Positions 1 through 8,766 of a stretch of 27,061 bases of DNA are shown here, one piece after another. Every line of letters begins with the position of its first letter. Within the stretch, counting starts at the first letter, position 1. Below the pieces are notes generated by a model that had not been told where the DNA came from, searched no databases, and saw only the letters and a list, made by a program, of their open reading frames with translations. The position numbers and the translations under genes were made by a program. The stretch comes from Candidatus Hydrogenedens sp. Lineage in GTDB: Bacteria > Hydrogenedentota > Hydrogenedentia > Hydrogenedentales > Hydrogenedentaceae. Where the stretch lies: contig DAOSBX010000042.1 in the NCBI GenBank assembly GCA_035361075.1, positions 1 through 27,061 of the forward strand, given 5' to 3'.

Positions 1-1695
1 AAAAGCGACTTAGTCCCAGGTATGCTTAAAGAATTCAGTATTGAGAGAAATGAGGAATACAATCCATTAAGTAATTTACCAGAGTATATTGAACAAGAAA
101 ACGCATTTATGTCAGGTTCAGCAGAAACCCAAAAATATTATATGTTATCCTTAGAAAAGGCACTTGAAATTGCAATGAACTGTAGTAGAGAGTACCTGAC
201 AAAAAAAGAAGCATTATATCTTTCAGCATTAAATCTAACCTTGGAGAGGTACCAATATACGCCAATTTTTTCAAGTAAAAGTAAAGCAACAATTACACAA
301 CAAACCTATGACAAAAAAGTTCCATCTGAATATACCCGTGCTATGAATGCCATAAAAAATTCAATCCCTAACATACAAAACATTACAGGAACCTCTGCTC
401 AATTGCTTAGACAATATCATCAAATATTGGAACAAGCAGGGGATGTCGCTGGCTGGACACAGCCAGATATTGAAATCGTCGACAGACAATCAGGAAAAGG
501 CTCTATCCAATCGGGTGTATCTATGTTGTTTTTAGGCGGTGGCAGGTTAGCACTTCAACTAACAAATAACTTCTTCCGATTCTTAAGTGGTGTTCCTGAT
601 AAAGAAGCAGGAAGCGTATTATCCGCATCATTTACCCAACCTCTTTGGCGGGGAAGGGGGAGAGAAATTTCAATGGAAAAATTAACACAGGCAGAAAGAG
701 ATGTCTTATACGATTTAAGGGATTTTACCCGTTATCGTCAAGAGTTTGTGGTTAGAATTTGTAAAGCGTATTATTCTGTTTTAGAACAACGAGATATCGT
801 GAAAAATAATTATCAAAGTTACTTAAATTTCAAAGCAAGTTATGAACGAGAAAATGCTTTTGCTCAGGAAGGTAGAAAAACATTAACAGAAATTGGAAGA
901 ATACAGCAGGCATTGTTAAGTGCAGAAGACACATGGATAAACTCATTAAGACGATATAAAGAATCATTAGATGAATTTAAAATATCCATTGGATTGTCAA
1001 CAGATAGCCTCGTAATGCTCGACCCTAATGAATTAGAAAAATTAAAAGAAGGCGGATTAAAACACCCAAAAATAACAGACGAAGATGCCGTAAAAGTCGC
1101 CTTAGTAACAAGGTTAGAAATTTATACACAAAAAGATATAGTTGAAGATACAATAAGAAAAATAAAAGTCGCCGAAAACGCCTTAAAGCCAGGAATTGAT
1201 TTGTTTTTAGAGGGAAACATTTCAAATCAAGGAAAAACAAATTATGAAGATTTAGATTTCCGTAGAGGAACATATAGCGGAGGATTGAATTTAGATTTGC
1301 CATTAAGTCAGAAAGAAAAAAGAAATGCATATCGAACTGCTTTAATTAACTACGAAAGGGCAGTACGAGAATTATCATTGAAAGAAGATGAGGTAAAACT
1401 CGATGTGAGAACTGCATGGAGAAATTTAGAACAGGCGAAAAGGAATTATGAAATTGCACAAAAAAGTGTAGAGTTGAGTCAACGTCGTGTAGAAGAACAA
1501 AATCTCCTTGCTGAATTGGGTAGAGCAACCGCATTAGATTTAGTAGATGCACAAAATGATTTAACAAGAGCACAAAACAATTTAACTTCCGCAATTATAG
1601 CCCACAATATAGCCCGTCTTGAATTTTGGAAAAACATCGGTATTTTGTATATTAAACCAGACGGCAAGTGGGAGGAGATAAAAGATGTTAAATAA
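1..1695 (+). CDS. TolC-family outer membrane efflux protein (5' partial)
   Basis: This is the outer-membrane factor of a tripartite efflux pump, forming a trimeric beta-barrel with a periplasmic alpha-helical tunnel. The reading frame is open from base 1 and there is no signal peptide after the first in-frame ATG at 22, so the true start and the signal sequence lie upstream of the window. What is visible is the OEP pattern: two long helical repeats rich in Gln, Glu, Ala and Arg, with a stretch near residue 200 (SASFTQPLWRGRGREISMEK) that is typical of the strand-to-helix transition. The C-terminal half repeats the pattern, including an LGRATALDLVDAQNDL segment. Its last 11 bases overlap the adaptor gene, so the two are translationally linked. 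The substrate cannot be read from the sequence. Confidence 0.88.
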   Translation, partial: KSDLVPGMLKEFSIERNEEYNPLSNLPEYIEQENAFMSGSAETQKYYMLSLEKALEIAMNCSREYLTKKEALYLSALNLTLERYQYTPIFSSKSKATITQQTYDKKVPSEYTRAMNAIKNSIPNIQNITGTSAQLLRQYHQILEQAGDVAGWTQPDIEIVDRQSGKGSIQSGVSMLFLGGGRLALQLTNNFFRFLSGVPDKEAGSVLSASFTQPLWRGRGREISMEKLTQAERDVLYDLRDFTRYRQEFVVRICKAYYSVLEQRDIVKNNYQSYLNFKASYERENAFAQEGRKTLTEIGRIQQALLSAEDTWINSLRRYKESLDEFKISIGLSTDSLVMLDPNELEKLKEGGLKHPKITDEDAVKVALVTRLEIYTQKDIVEDTIRKIKVAENALKPGIDLFLEGNISNQGKTNYEDLDFRRGTYSGGLNLDLPLSQKEKRNAYRTALINYERAVRELSLKEDEVKLDVRTAWRNLEQAKRNYEIAQKSVELSQRRVEEQNLLAELGRATALDLVDAQNDLTRAQNNLTSAIIAHNIARLEFWKNIGILYIKPDGKWEEIKDVK

Positions 1696-3460
1696 TAACA
1701 GAAGAAAAAGATATTATTGGTTTATTACTTTATTAATAGTTCTCCTTGGTGCCTCATATTTTATTTATAAAGGAATAATGAGTAAACCTCAAGTAACTGC
1801 AAACGTCGTTTTCCCTGTCACAAGGGGAAACTTTGATATAACAATTTTAGAAGGAGGAAGTATCGAAGCTAAAGAATCATTACAAATAAAATCAGAAGTC
1901 CAAGGAGAAACAAAAATATTAAGCATTGTAGAAGAGGGATATTATGTAACACCTGAGGACGTCCAGGCAGGAAAAATATTGGTTGAATTAGATGCAAAAA
2001 AATTGTTAGACCAGCAAACAGAACAAGAACTACGATTTCAAAATGCAAAAGCAAGTTTAGCAAATGCAGAAGAACAATATGAAATACAAAAAAATCAAAA
2101 CGAAATTGATATTCGCCAAAATGAATTAGCAGTAAAATTCGCACGAATGGAAATAGAAAAATATTTAGGTATCGATACAACAGAAGAAATATTAAAAAAA
2201 ATAGGTGTTGACGAAGAAAACATCCAAAAATTAATAATTTTAGAAAAAGAGCCTCAGCTGAATATAGATGAAGAAAATAATAAAGGACAGGAAAAAAGAG
2301 ACGTTAATGGAGAAGGTGAAAACAACATAACGAAACCAGAGAAAGAAGAGAATAGAGAAAATACCGCAACAATGTTAATATCTTCATTGACTTCCGAAGG
2401 TATTGATTTTAGAAAATATGCTGATTCTGCACTTTTAGGTGATGGAGTAGCACAACAAACTCTTCAAAAATACACAACAGATGTTATTTTATCGGAAGAA
2501 GACCTTAAATTAGCCCAAAAAAAATTGGAAGGAACACGGAGGTTGTTTGAAAAAGCATTTGTAACACAAACAGACCTCGAAACTGATGAACTAACACTCA
2601 AAAGAAAAGAGGTAGCCTTAGAACAGGCAAATACCAACAAGTCTCTTTTTATACAATATGAATTTCCAAAACAAGCAGAAAGACTTGTTGCAGAATATAT
2701 TGAAGCAGTATGGAAATACATTCGAATACAAAAACTCGCAAAGTCACGATTAGCACAGGCTGAAGCAAACCTGAATTCAGCAAAGGCACAATTTGCCCTC
2801 GAGTCACGAAAGAAGAGAGAACTTGAAGAACAAATCCAAAAATGTACCATACGAGCCACCAAACCAGGATTGGTTGTTTATGGCGGAGAAGAAGACCGTT
2901 TCATGCAAGAACGAATACAAGAAGGTACTTCCGTAAGGGAACGGCAAATTATAATTACAATACCCGACACTTCAGTAATGCAGGTGCGTTCCAAAATCCA
3001 CGAATCAAACATAAAGAGAGTAAAACAAGGGCAAAAAGTACGAATCCGTGTAGATGCTTTTCCCGACGAATTATTAACAGGAATGGTTGAAAAAGTAGCC
3101 GTTTTACCCAATGCACAGAATAGATGGCTAAATCCCGATTTAAAAGTGTACGATACATTTATCATTATTGATGGCACCCATACATGGTTAAAACCCGGGA
3201 TGACTGCACAAGTAGAAATCCTTGTTGCAGAATTAAAGAATGTATTATATGTCCCATTGCAAAGTGTTTTTAATGTCGACAATCAGCAGGTGTGCTATGT
3301 ACAAAAGGGGAATGATATAGAAATGAGGATTGTAAAAACAGGGGAATTTAACGAGTCTTTTATTGAAATCAAAGAAGGATTAAAAGAAGGAGAAAAAGTC
3401 CTCTTGTATGTACCAGGTCAACCCATTCCTTCTAGTGGAAAAGAAAATCAAGGAATATAA
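1685..3460 (+). CDS. MacA/HlyD-like periplasmic adaptor subunit
   Basis: This is the membrane fusion protein linking the inner-membrane ABC transporter to the TolC-like factor. The ATG overlaps the upstream stop region by 11 bases and is preceded by GGAGGAG at 1671-1677 with a 7-base gap. One N-terminal membrane segment (residues about 11-30) is followed by a biotinyl/lipoyl-like half (about 60-108), a long coiled coil (about 110-160 and 265-388), the second lipoyl half with the TIRATKPGLVV motif (about 390-402), and beta-barrel and membrane-proximal domains to residue 591. At 591 residues it is well above the roughly 370-400 usual for MacA. Part of the excess is an acidic, Asn/Glu/Lys-rich insertion at about residues 186-228 that looks disordered and sits inside the hairpin. 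HlyD-type adaptors are the alternative, but the MacB partners favour a MacA role. Confidence 0.88.
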   Translation: MLNNNRRKRYYWFITLLIVLLGASYFIYKGIMSKPQVTANVVFPVTRGNFDITILEGGSIEAKESLQIKSEVQGETKILSIVEEGYYVTPEDVQAGKILVELDAKKLLDQQTEQELRFQNAKASLANAEEQYEIQKNQNEIDIRQNELAVKFARMEIEKYLGIDTTEEILKKIGVDEENIQKLIILEKEPQLNIDEENNKGQEKRDVNGEGENNITKPEKEENRENTATMLISSLTSEGIDFRKYADSALLGDGVAQQTLQKYTTDVILSEEDLKLAQKKLEGTRRLFEKAFVTQTDLETDELTLKRKEVALEQANTNKSLFIQYEFPKQAERLVAEYIEAVWKYIRIQKLAKSRLAQAEANLNSAKAQFALESRKKRELEEQIQKCTIRATKPGLVVYGGEEDRFMQERIQEGTSVRERQIIITIPDTSVMQVRSKIHESNIKRVKQGQKVRIRVDAFPDELLTGMVEKVAVLPNAQNRWLNPDLKVYDTFIIIDGTHTWLKPGMTAQVEILVAELKNVLYVPLQSVFNVDNQQVCYVQKGNDIEMRIVKTGEFNESFIEIKEGLKEGEKVLLYVPGQPIPSSGKENQGI

Positions 3461-3472
3461 GAAAGGATACCA

Positions 3473-4183
3473 TTGAATAATTGTGTAATAAAATTAGAAA
3501 AATTAAAGAAAAATTATAAAATGGGTAGTGTTGAAATTTTTGCTTTAAGAGGAATAAGTACGGAAATATCCGAAGGGGAATTTGTTTGTATTATGGGACC
3601 TTCTGGATGTGGAAAGTCAACATTATTGAATGTATTGGGTTGTTTAGACAAGCCTTCAGAAGGAAAGTATTATTTAAATGGTTGTGATATCTCATTGTTG
3701 AATGATGATACTTTATCCGATATGCGATGCAATTATCTTGGTTTTGTTTTCCAATCCTATAACCTTATCCCACAATTATCGGTAGTTGAAAACATAGAAA
3801 TACCCCTTTACTATCAGGGTGTTTCACCTAATGAAAGTAGAAGAAAAGCAATTGAAATGGCATCTCGAGTCGGTTTGGCAGAACGTTTATATCATAAACC
3901 AACAGAACTTTCTGGTGGACAACAACAAAGAGTAGGTATTGCTCGTGCTTTAGTAAATAACCCATTGGTTATTCTTGCGGATGAACCCACAGGAAATTTA
4001 GATTCAAAATCTGGAAAAGAAATTATGGATATTTTTATAGAACTTCATAACCAGGGAAAAACGATTATCATGGTAACCCATGATGAAAATATAGCCCGAT
4101 ATGGAGAAAGAATAATACGCTTAAAAGACGGTTTAATTGAAAAAGATGAAAAAGTATTATCAAGAATAGGTGCCTCAATATAA
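3473..4183 (+). CDS. MacB/LolD-type ABC transporter ATP-binding protein
   Basis: This is the cytoplasmic ATPase of a type VII (MacB/LolD/FtsE-like) ABC exporter, which uses ATP hydrolysis to drive periplasmic movement of the permease and adaptor. The motifs are complete: Walker A GPSGCGKST at residues 42-50, Q-loop Q94, signature LSGGQ at 146-150, Walker B LVILADEP at 165-172 and H-loop H203. Length (236 aa) fits the family. The start is a TTG at 3473 with AGAAAGGA just upstream (3460-3467). The next in-frame ATG (residue 17) would cut off the first beta strand and has no ribosome site, so TTG is preferred. It lies 12 bases after the adaptor gene and 14 before the permease. In E. coli MacB the ATPase and permease are fused, whereas here they are separate genes. 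Confidence 0.92.
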   Translation: MNNCVIKLEKLKKNYKMGSVEIFALRGISTEISEGEFVCIMGPSGCGKSTLLNVLGCLDKPSEGKYYLNGCDISLLNDDTLSDMRCNYLGFVFQSYNLIPQLSVVENIEIPLYYQGVSPNESRRKAIEMASRVGLAERLYHKPTELSGGQQQRVGIARALVNNPLVILADEPTGNLDSKSGKEIMDIFIELHNQGKTIIMVTHDENIARYGERIIRLKDGLIEKDEKVLSRIGASI

Positions 4184-4197
4184 AAGAACGACAAAAA

Positions 4198-5589
4198 ATG
4201 TTAAATTTCTTATCAATATATCGTTGGATTCGAGTAATCAAGATGGGTTTTAAAAGTCTATGGTTACATAGACTACGTTCATTGTTGACCATGCTGGGGA
4301 TTGTATTTGGTGTGGCTTCTGTAATTGCAATGTTAGCAGTCGGAGAAGGAGCGAGCCAGGTAGCACAAGAACAGATCCGCCGTTTAGGTAGTAAGAACAT
4401 TATCGTTCGTAGTGTCAAGCCCTCATTAGAACAAAAAGCAACAGGGCAACGAAGCCGTGCCATTGAATATGGAATAACCTGGGAAGATGCAACGAGAATA
4501 CGCTCTTCTATCCCTAATGTGGAGGTCTTGGTTCCAAACAGGATTATTCGGGATGTAATTTGGAATACACAATGGAGAGTAGATGGACAAATTGTAGGAA
4601 CAGTAAGTTGGTATCCCGAGATGAGACAATTAAAAATTATTGAGGGACGGTATTTTACGGAGTTAGAAGTTGCAGGTGTAAAAAATGTATGTGTCCTATC
4701 AATAGATACAATAAAGACTTTGTTCCCCAATGGAAATCCAATAGGTAAAAGCGTTCGCATTGGTTCAGATTATTATAAAGTAATTGGAATTATTGAAGAT
4801 GATGGAGGAAGTGGAACAACCTACCAATCACAAAACTTCTTTGTACAAAATACAGAAACTGAAAATGCAAAAAGGAAGAAAGAAGATGCCACCTTTACCA
4901 AGAGAGATATAGAAAGTATCAACAAAAGAAAAGGGTCAACGGCCACACCTCAATATCGAATTTATATCCCTATTACTTCTGCACAAAAAAGATTCGGTGA
5001 AACATTAGTCCGAAGAACTACAGGAACATTTGAAGCAGAAAAAGTTGAATTACATGAACTAATTGTAATGGTAAATGAAGAAAATAAAGTAGAAGAAGTC
5101 GCAAAAATCGTAGATAATATATTGCAAAAATACCACAAACAAAGAGATTATGAATTGACAATACCATTAGAACTCTTACGACAAGCAGAACGAACCAAAC
5201 AAATTTTTAATCTCGTCTTAGGAACCATTGCAGGAATCTCATTATTAGTCGGGGGAATAGGGATAATGAATATTATGCTGGCTACTGTTACAGAAAGAAC
5301 TCGAGAAATAGGTATTCGAAGAGCATTAGGTGCAAGAAAAAGAGACATTATACTCCAATTCCTTGTAGAAACGATTATTATGTCAGGCACTGGTGGACTT
5401 ATGGGAATTGGGTTGGGTCTATTTATCCCTTATCTCATAACATATTTCGCTTCTATGCCAACTATTATCCGTTTATGGAGCCCGTTAATAGCATTTGGTA
5501 TTTCAGCAGGCATCGGAATTATCTTCGGAATCTATCCTGCACTCCGTGCCGCAAACATGGACCCTGTGGAAGCACTTCGCCACGAATAA
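4198..5589 (+). CDS. MacB-type ABC transporter permease (FtsX-like)
   Basis: This is the inner-membrane permease of the MacAB-TolC-like pump. Architecture: one N-terminal membrane helix (about residues 28-48, LRSLLTMLGIVFGVASVIAM), a large periplasmic core domain (about 50-330), and three C-terminal helices (about 337-360, 384-410, 425-450) ending in the family signature YPALRAANMDPVEALRHE. Between the helices is the conserved cytoplasmic stretch ERTREIGIRRALGA. A Lys/Glu/Thr-rich insertion at about residues 215-250 of the periplasmic domain looks flexible. The ribosome site is weak for the ATG at 4198. An in-frame ATG at 4243 would shorten the protein by 15 residues without losing any domain, so the start is uncertain. 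Translation is probably coupled to the ATPase gene. Confidence 0.92.
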   Translation: MLNFLSIYRWIRVIKMGFKSLWLHRLRSLLTMLGIVFGVASVIAMLAVGEGASQVAQEQIRRLGSKNIIVRSVKPSLEQKATGQRSRAIEYGITWEDATRIRSSIPNVEVLVPNRIIRDVIWNTQWRVDGQIVGTVSWYPEMRQLKIIEGRYFTELEVAGVKNVCVLSIDTIKTLFPNGNPIGKSVRIGSDYYKVIGIIEDDGGSGTTYQSQNFFVQNTETENAKRKKEDATFTKRDIESINKRKGSTATPQYRIYIPITSAQKRFGETLVRRTTGTFEAEKVELHELIVMVNEENKVEEVAKIVDNILQKYHKQRDYELTIPLELLRQAERTKQIFNLVLGTIAGISLLVGGIGIMNIMLATVTERTREIGIRRALGARKRDIILQFLVETIIMSGTGGLMGIGLGLFIPYLITYFASMPTIIRLWSPLIAFGISAGIGIIFGIYPALRAANMDPVEALRHE

Positions 5590-5653
5590 CAAAAGTAGCA
5601 CTTTCAAATTCCATCTTATATAATTAGAAGATATTTAAAGGACAAACGAAAAA

Positions 5654-6877
5654 ATGATGTTACAAGAAAATCTCGAAATAAGAGGTGCAAAAACACAATA
5701 CGAAATAAATGAAGCCATCCAATTAATGGCAAGTATATCCCGTCAGGATTTCTTTGTCGCTAATGATTGGTTAATAAATATAGGTGCAAAATATCCAAAC
5801 TTCCTAAACGAACATATCCGTATTGCACTTTATAATGGAAAAGTTATCTCAGCATTAAGAATTACTACAGACATAATCCGTATAGGTGAAGCAAGATTAA
5901 AGATAGGCGGAATCGGCTGGGTTTCCACTGATGGGCATTTTAGAAATAAAGGTATTGCAAGCAAAGTAATCCAAAACGCTGTCCAATATATGAAAGTAAA
6001 TTCATATCATCTCTCTATGCTTTTTGGTATCCCAAACTTTTACCATCGATTTGGATTTGCTACAACATTACCTGAATATTACGTAAGTATCACTACACGC
6101 GAAGTATTAAGTATTCAGCCTATACCACATAAAGTCCGAAAAATGAAACCCGGCGATATAAGTTCAATACGAAAAATTCATGACGAAAACGATGAAGACA
6201 TAGCCTGTTCCTTAATAAGAACACAGGCACATTTCGCTGTTAAATGGAGAGAATGGGAACAGGGAAAGACAGTATTAGATTTAAATGGTAAAATTTTAGG
6301 ATATTTCTTACCAAGAATCAACCACGACAATATTTTACTGGTACAAGAAATCGGCTCCATTGATGTCGAAGCATCAAAAGCAGTTTTATACGCAATTGGC
6401 AAATTAGCAGAAAAGGAAAGGTTAGGCATAATACAAATTGCATCACCACCCTGCCACCCAACGACTCGGCTCTTAATAAATCATTATTCCGTCCACGAAA
6501 CACACTACAAAAGAAATGAAGGCGGAATGATGGCAATCATAAATGAAGAAGAGACTTTGGAATGTATGATTCCAGAATGGGAAAAACGAATCCAGCAAAA
6601 AACATTTATTCATCAAGATGATGAAGTAACATTACTTATCTCAGGCGTCCCATATTGTATCCATTTCCGTAAAGGTTCCATAAGCATTATTAAAAAATCA
6701 GGTAAAAATAAAGTATCTATGGATAAAAGTGAATTTGTTCAACTTCTCGCAGGGTATACCTATATTTCGGATATCTTAGAAAGAAAAAGATTTTCCATTT
6801 CAACCGATGCAAGAAACTTCCTTTTTACAGTTTTCCCAAAAAGATTTCCCTATGTATGGCAAATGGACCGATTTTGA
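5654..6877 (+). CDS. Eis-like GNAT-family N-acetyltransferase
   Basis: This is an acetyl-CoA-dependent N-acetyltransferase with an Eis-type layout: an N-terminal GNAT domain (about 1-150), a second divergent GNAT-like domain (about 155-290) and a C-terminal SCP2-like domain (about 300-407). Length (407 aa) matches Eis (about 400). The acetyl-CoA pyrophosphate loop is R97-N-K-G100-I-A102. FYHRFGF at about 129-135 aligns by eye with the IYGRFGY segment of mycobacterial Eis, placing Tyr130 at the general-acid position (Tyr126 in Eis). The last residue is Phe407, as in Eis, where the terminal carboxylate acts as base. Known Eis proteins multiply acetylate aminoglycosides or other amines; the substrate here is unknown. 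Two adjacent ATGs (5654, 5657) follow AAAGGAC at 5637-5643. It lies 64 bases after the permease gene and 11 before the kinase start. Confidence 0.8.
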   Translation: MMLQENLEIRGAKTQYEINEAIQLMASISRQDFFVANDWLINIGAKYPNFLNEHIRIALYNGKVISALRITTDIIRIGEARLKIGGIGWVSTDGHFRNKGIASKVIQNAVQYMKVNSYHLSMLFGIPNFYHRFGFATTLPEYYVSITTREVLSIQPIPHKVRKMKPGDISSIRKIHDENDEDIACSLIRTQAHFAVKWREWEQGKTVLDLNGKILGYFLPRINHDNILLVQEIGSIDVEASKAVLYAIGKLAEKERLGIIQIASPPCHPTTRLLINHYSVHETHYKRNEGGMMAIINEEETLECMIPEWEKRIQQKTFIHQDDEVTLLISGVPYCIHFRKGSISIIKKSGKNKVSMDKSEFVQLLAGYTYISDILERKRFSISTDARNFLFTVFPKRFPYVWQMDRF

Positions 6878-6882
6878 GGAGG
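6877..6882 (+). promoter_or_regulatory. ribosome binding site fixing the histidine kinase start
   Basis: AGGAGG stands 6 bases before the ATG at 6889 and overlaps the stop codon of the acetyltransferase gene (6875-6877). It decides the kinase start and suggests coupled translation of the two genes. Confidence 0.8.
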
Positions 6883-6888
6883 TGCTAT

Positions 6889-8766
6889 ATGAAAATAAAT
6901 CAGAACAGCATTAAATTTAGATTCATTGGAAACCTAATTATTGTTTTCATTCTATTAACAGTAATAATTTCTATTCTCCAAATTATACTAATCAACAATC
7001 TTGTAATTAAGGCTTCCAATGAACGAATAAAATTAAATATGAAGTCAGGTTGGTATTACTTTCAAGAAAAACAACGGAAATTAGAAATTATCCTTAATTT
7101 TTTACAACATCAACTCTATTTATCACAAGGAAATCCAGAAACAATATTAACAGAAGTACAAAATTTATTATCACAATATGCAGAAAGTTATGATATCGAT
7201 TATCTTTGGATAATTCCAACAAATACATATATAACAAACAAGTTCATATTGGATGAAATTAAATCCTTCTTCGAAAAAGAGAATTCTGACACCACCTCTG
7301 GATATATAAAGAAAAACTTCAAAAAGATTACAGAAATATTGCCCTTTAATTTCCAATCAAAAAGGGAAATCCCTGACGATGAACCCATCTCAATGTATGT
7401 ATGTAGAAAAATGATATATGAAAACACAAACAAAGAACATAATGAAATAATTTTAATTGCAGGTAATTGGTTGGATGGAGCAAACCATTTTGTAGACCAA
7501 ATCCAAAATATAGTATTTGAAGACCGTTTCTATAAAGGACGACGTGTCGGAACAGTAACAATATTCAATGGTTCTCGAAGAGTTGCAACCACAGTATTAC
7601 TACCTAATGGCCAAAGAGCAGTCGGAACACAAGTATCTGAATCCGTGAAACAACAAACATTAATTAAAGGTATTCCTTGGACAGGAAGGGCTAAAGTGTT
7701 AAACGATTGGTATCTTACCTCTTATGAGCCCATCCGTGATGTTCATGGAAACATCATAGGCATGTTTTATATGGGGGAATTAGAGGCAGTAACAAAAGAT
7801 ACCCGAACGTTGGTTGTATTTATAACCATAATTATTATTTTGCTTATTATGTCCATTGCTTTAGCTGTAAGATTAAAACAAACAACCCGATTATTAAAAC
7901 GAATTTACAAATTAAGAAACTCAGCCCATGAGTTTGCAAACGGAAACTACACTATTCGAGTAGAAAACGACCACATCGGCGACGAAATTTCTGAGCTGGT
8001 TTCCGTTTTCAATTCTATGTTAGAAACCATCGAAAAAGATAGAGAACAACTCATTAAACAACAAGAACTAATTGAAGAAGCAAACGCAAATTACCTCGAT
8101 ATGTTAGGATTTGTAACCCACGAACTACGAAACAGCTTAGGCTCAGCCCTATTCAACATAGCCTCCTTAAAAGAAGGAGCATTCGGAGAAGTATCCACTG
8201 ATGCAAAAGAAGGTCTTAACATTGTCGAAGACAGCCTCAAATATCTGAAAGAAATAACAAATAACTACCTACAACTCTCCCGTTTAGAACAGGGCGACTT
8301 ATATTTTGAAAAAAGAGAAGTAAATCTATTAAATGAAGTTATAAAACCCGTTCTAAACGAACTGTTAAAAATGATAGAAATAAAAAAGTTAAACCTGAAA
8401 AACGAAGTCCCAGAAGAATTTACATTACCTGCCGATGTAAACCTAATGAGAGTTGTTTATGAAAATCTATTAGGCAACGCAATTAAATATGTTCAGGAAG
8501 AAGGCAATATAAAAATCTCAGCAACCCGAGATGAAGACGGAAAAATTAAGTTGGTTGTCTGGAATGATGGACCCCCTATTGAACCCCAACTACTTACTTC
8601 GCTATTCCATCGATTCAGGAGATATGACACCAAAACTCCAGAAGGGAAAAAAGGAGCGGGCTTAGGACTTTTTATTGTCAGACGAATAATAGAATTACAT
8701 GGCGGACAAATTACCCTTCAATCCACCCCTGAAAACGGCACCTCCTTTATCATAACCCTCCCTTAG
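6889..8766 (+). CDS. membrane sensor histidine kinase (Cache-like sensor, HAMP, HisKA, HATPase)
   Basis: This transmembrane kinase autophosphorylates on His and would pass the phosphate to a response regulator. In the 625-residue form: TM1 at 12-37, an extracytoplasmic Cache-like sensor domain (about 40-305, with a VGTVTIFNGSRRVATTV strand pattern and a YEPIRDVHGNIIGMFYMGEL ending), TM2 at about 307-329, HAMP (about 330-385), and HisKA with phosphoacceptor His411 in THELRNSL. The ATPase domain has an N box ENLLGN (525-530), a G1 box WNDGPPI (558-564) and a G2 box GAGLGL (589-594). An in-frame ATG at 6856 inside the acetyltransferase gene is rejected because AGGAGG at 6877-6882 lies 6 bases before the ATG at 6889. 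No response regulator lies beside it, so it is an orphan here. It is probably co-transcribed with the acetyltransferase. Its 3' end overlaps the convergent aconitase gene by 4 bases. Confidence 0.9.
   Translation: MKINQNSIKFRFIGNLIIVFILLTVIISILQIILINNLVIKASNERIKLNMKSGWYYFQEKQRKLEIILNFLQHQLYLSQGNPETILTEVQNLLSQYAESYDIDYLWIIPTNTYITNKFILDEIKSFFEKENSDTTSGYIKKNFKKITEILPFNFQSKREIPDDEPISMYVCRKMIYENTNKEHNEIILIAGNWLDGANHFVDQIQNIVFEDRFYKGRRVGTVTIFNGSRRVATTVLLPNGQRAVGTQVSESVKQQTLIKGIPWTGRAKVLNDWYLTSYEPIRDVHGNIIGMFYMGELEAVTKDTRTLVVFITIIIILLIMSIALAVRLKQTTRLLKRIYKLRNSAHEFANGNYTIRVENDHIGDEISELVSVFNSMLETIEKDREQLIKQQELIEEANANYLDMLGFVTHELRNSLGSALFNIASLKEGAFGEVSTDAKEGLNIVEDSLKYLKEITNNYLQLSRLEQGDLYFEKREVNLLNEVIKPVLNELLKMIEIKKLNLKNEVPEEFTLPADVNLMRVVYENLLGNAIKYVQEEGNIKISATRDEDGKIKLVVWNDGPPIEPQLLTSLFHRFRRYDTKTPEGKKGAGLGLFIVRRIIELHGGQITLQSTPENGTSFIITLP

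Noticed and set aside
4068..4760. A 230-codon open frame antisense to the ABC ATPase and permease genes
   Set aside because: It lies fully under two well-supported genes, has no family features and no ribosome site; long frames on the opposite strand are common in this AT-rich codon usage.
5619..5624. TATAAT box before the acetyltransferase gene as a promoter
   Set aside because: No acceptable -35 box lies at the right distance, and read-through from the permease gene 64 bases upstream is an equally good explanation.
6856..6888. Upstream in-frame ATG for the histidine kinase
   Set aside because: It lies within the acetyltransferase gene and has no ribosome site, while AGGAGG stands 6 bases before the ATG at 6889.
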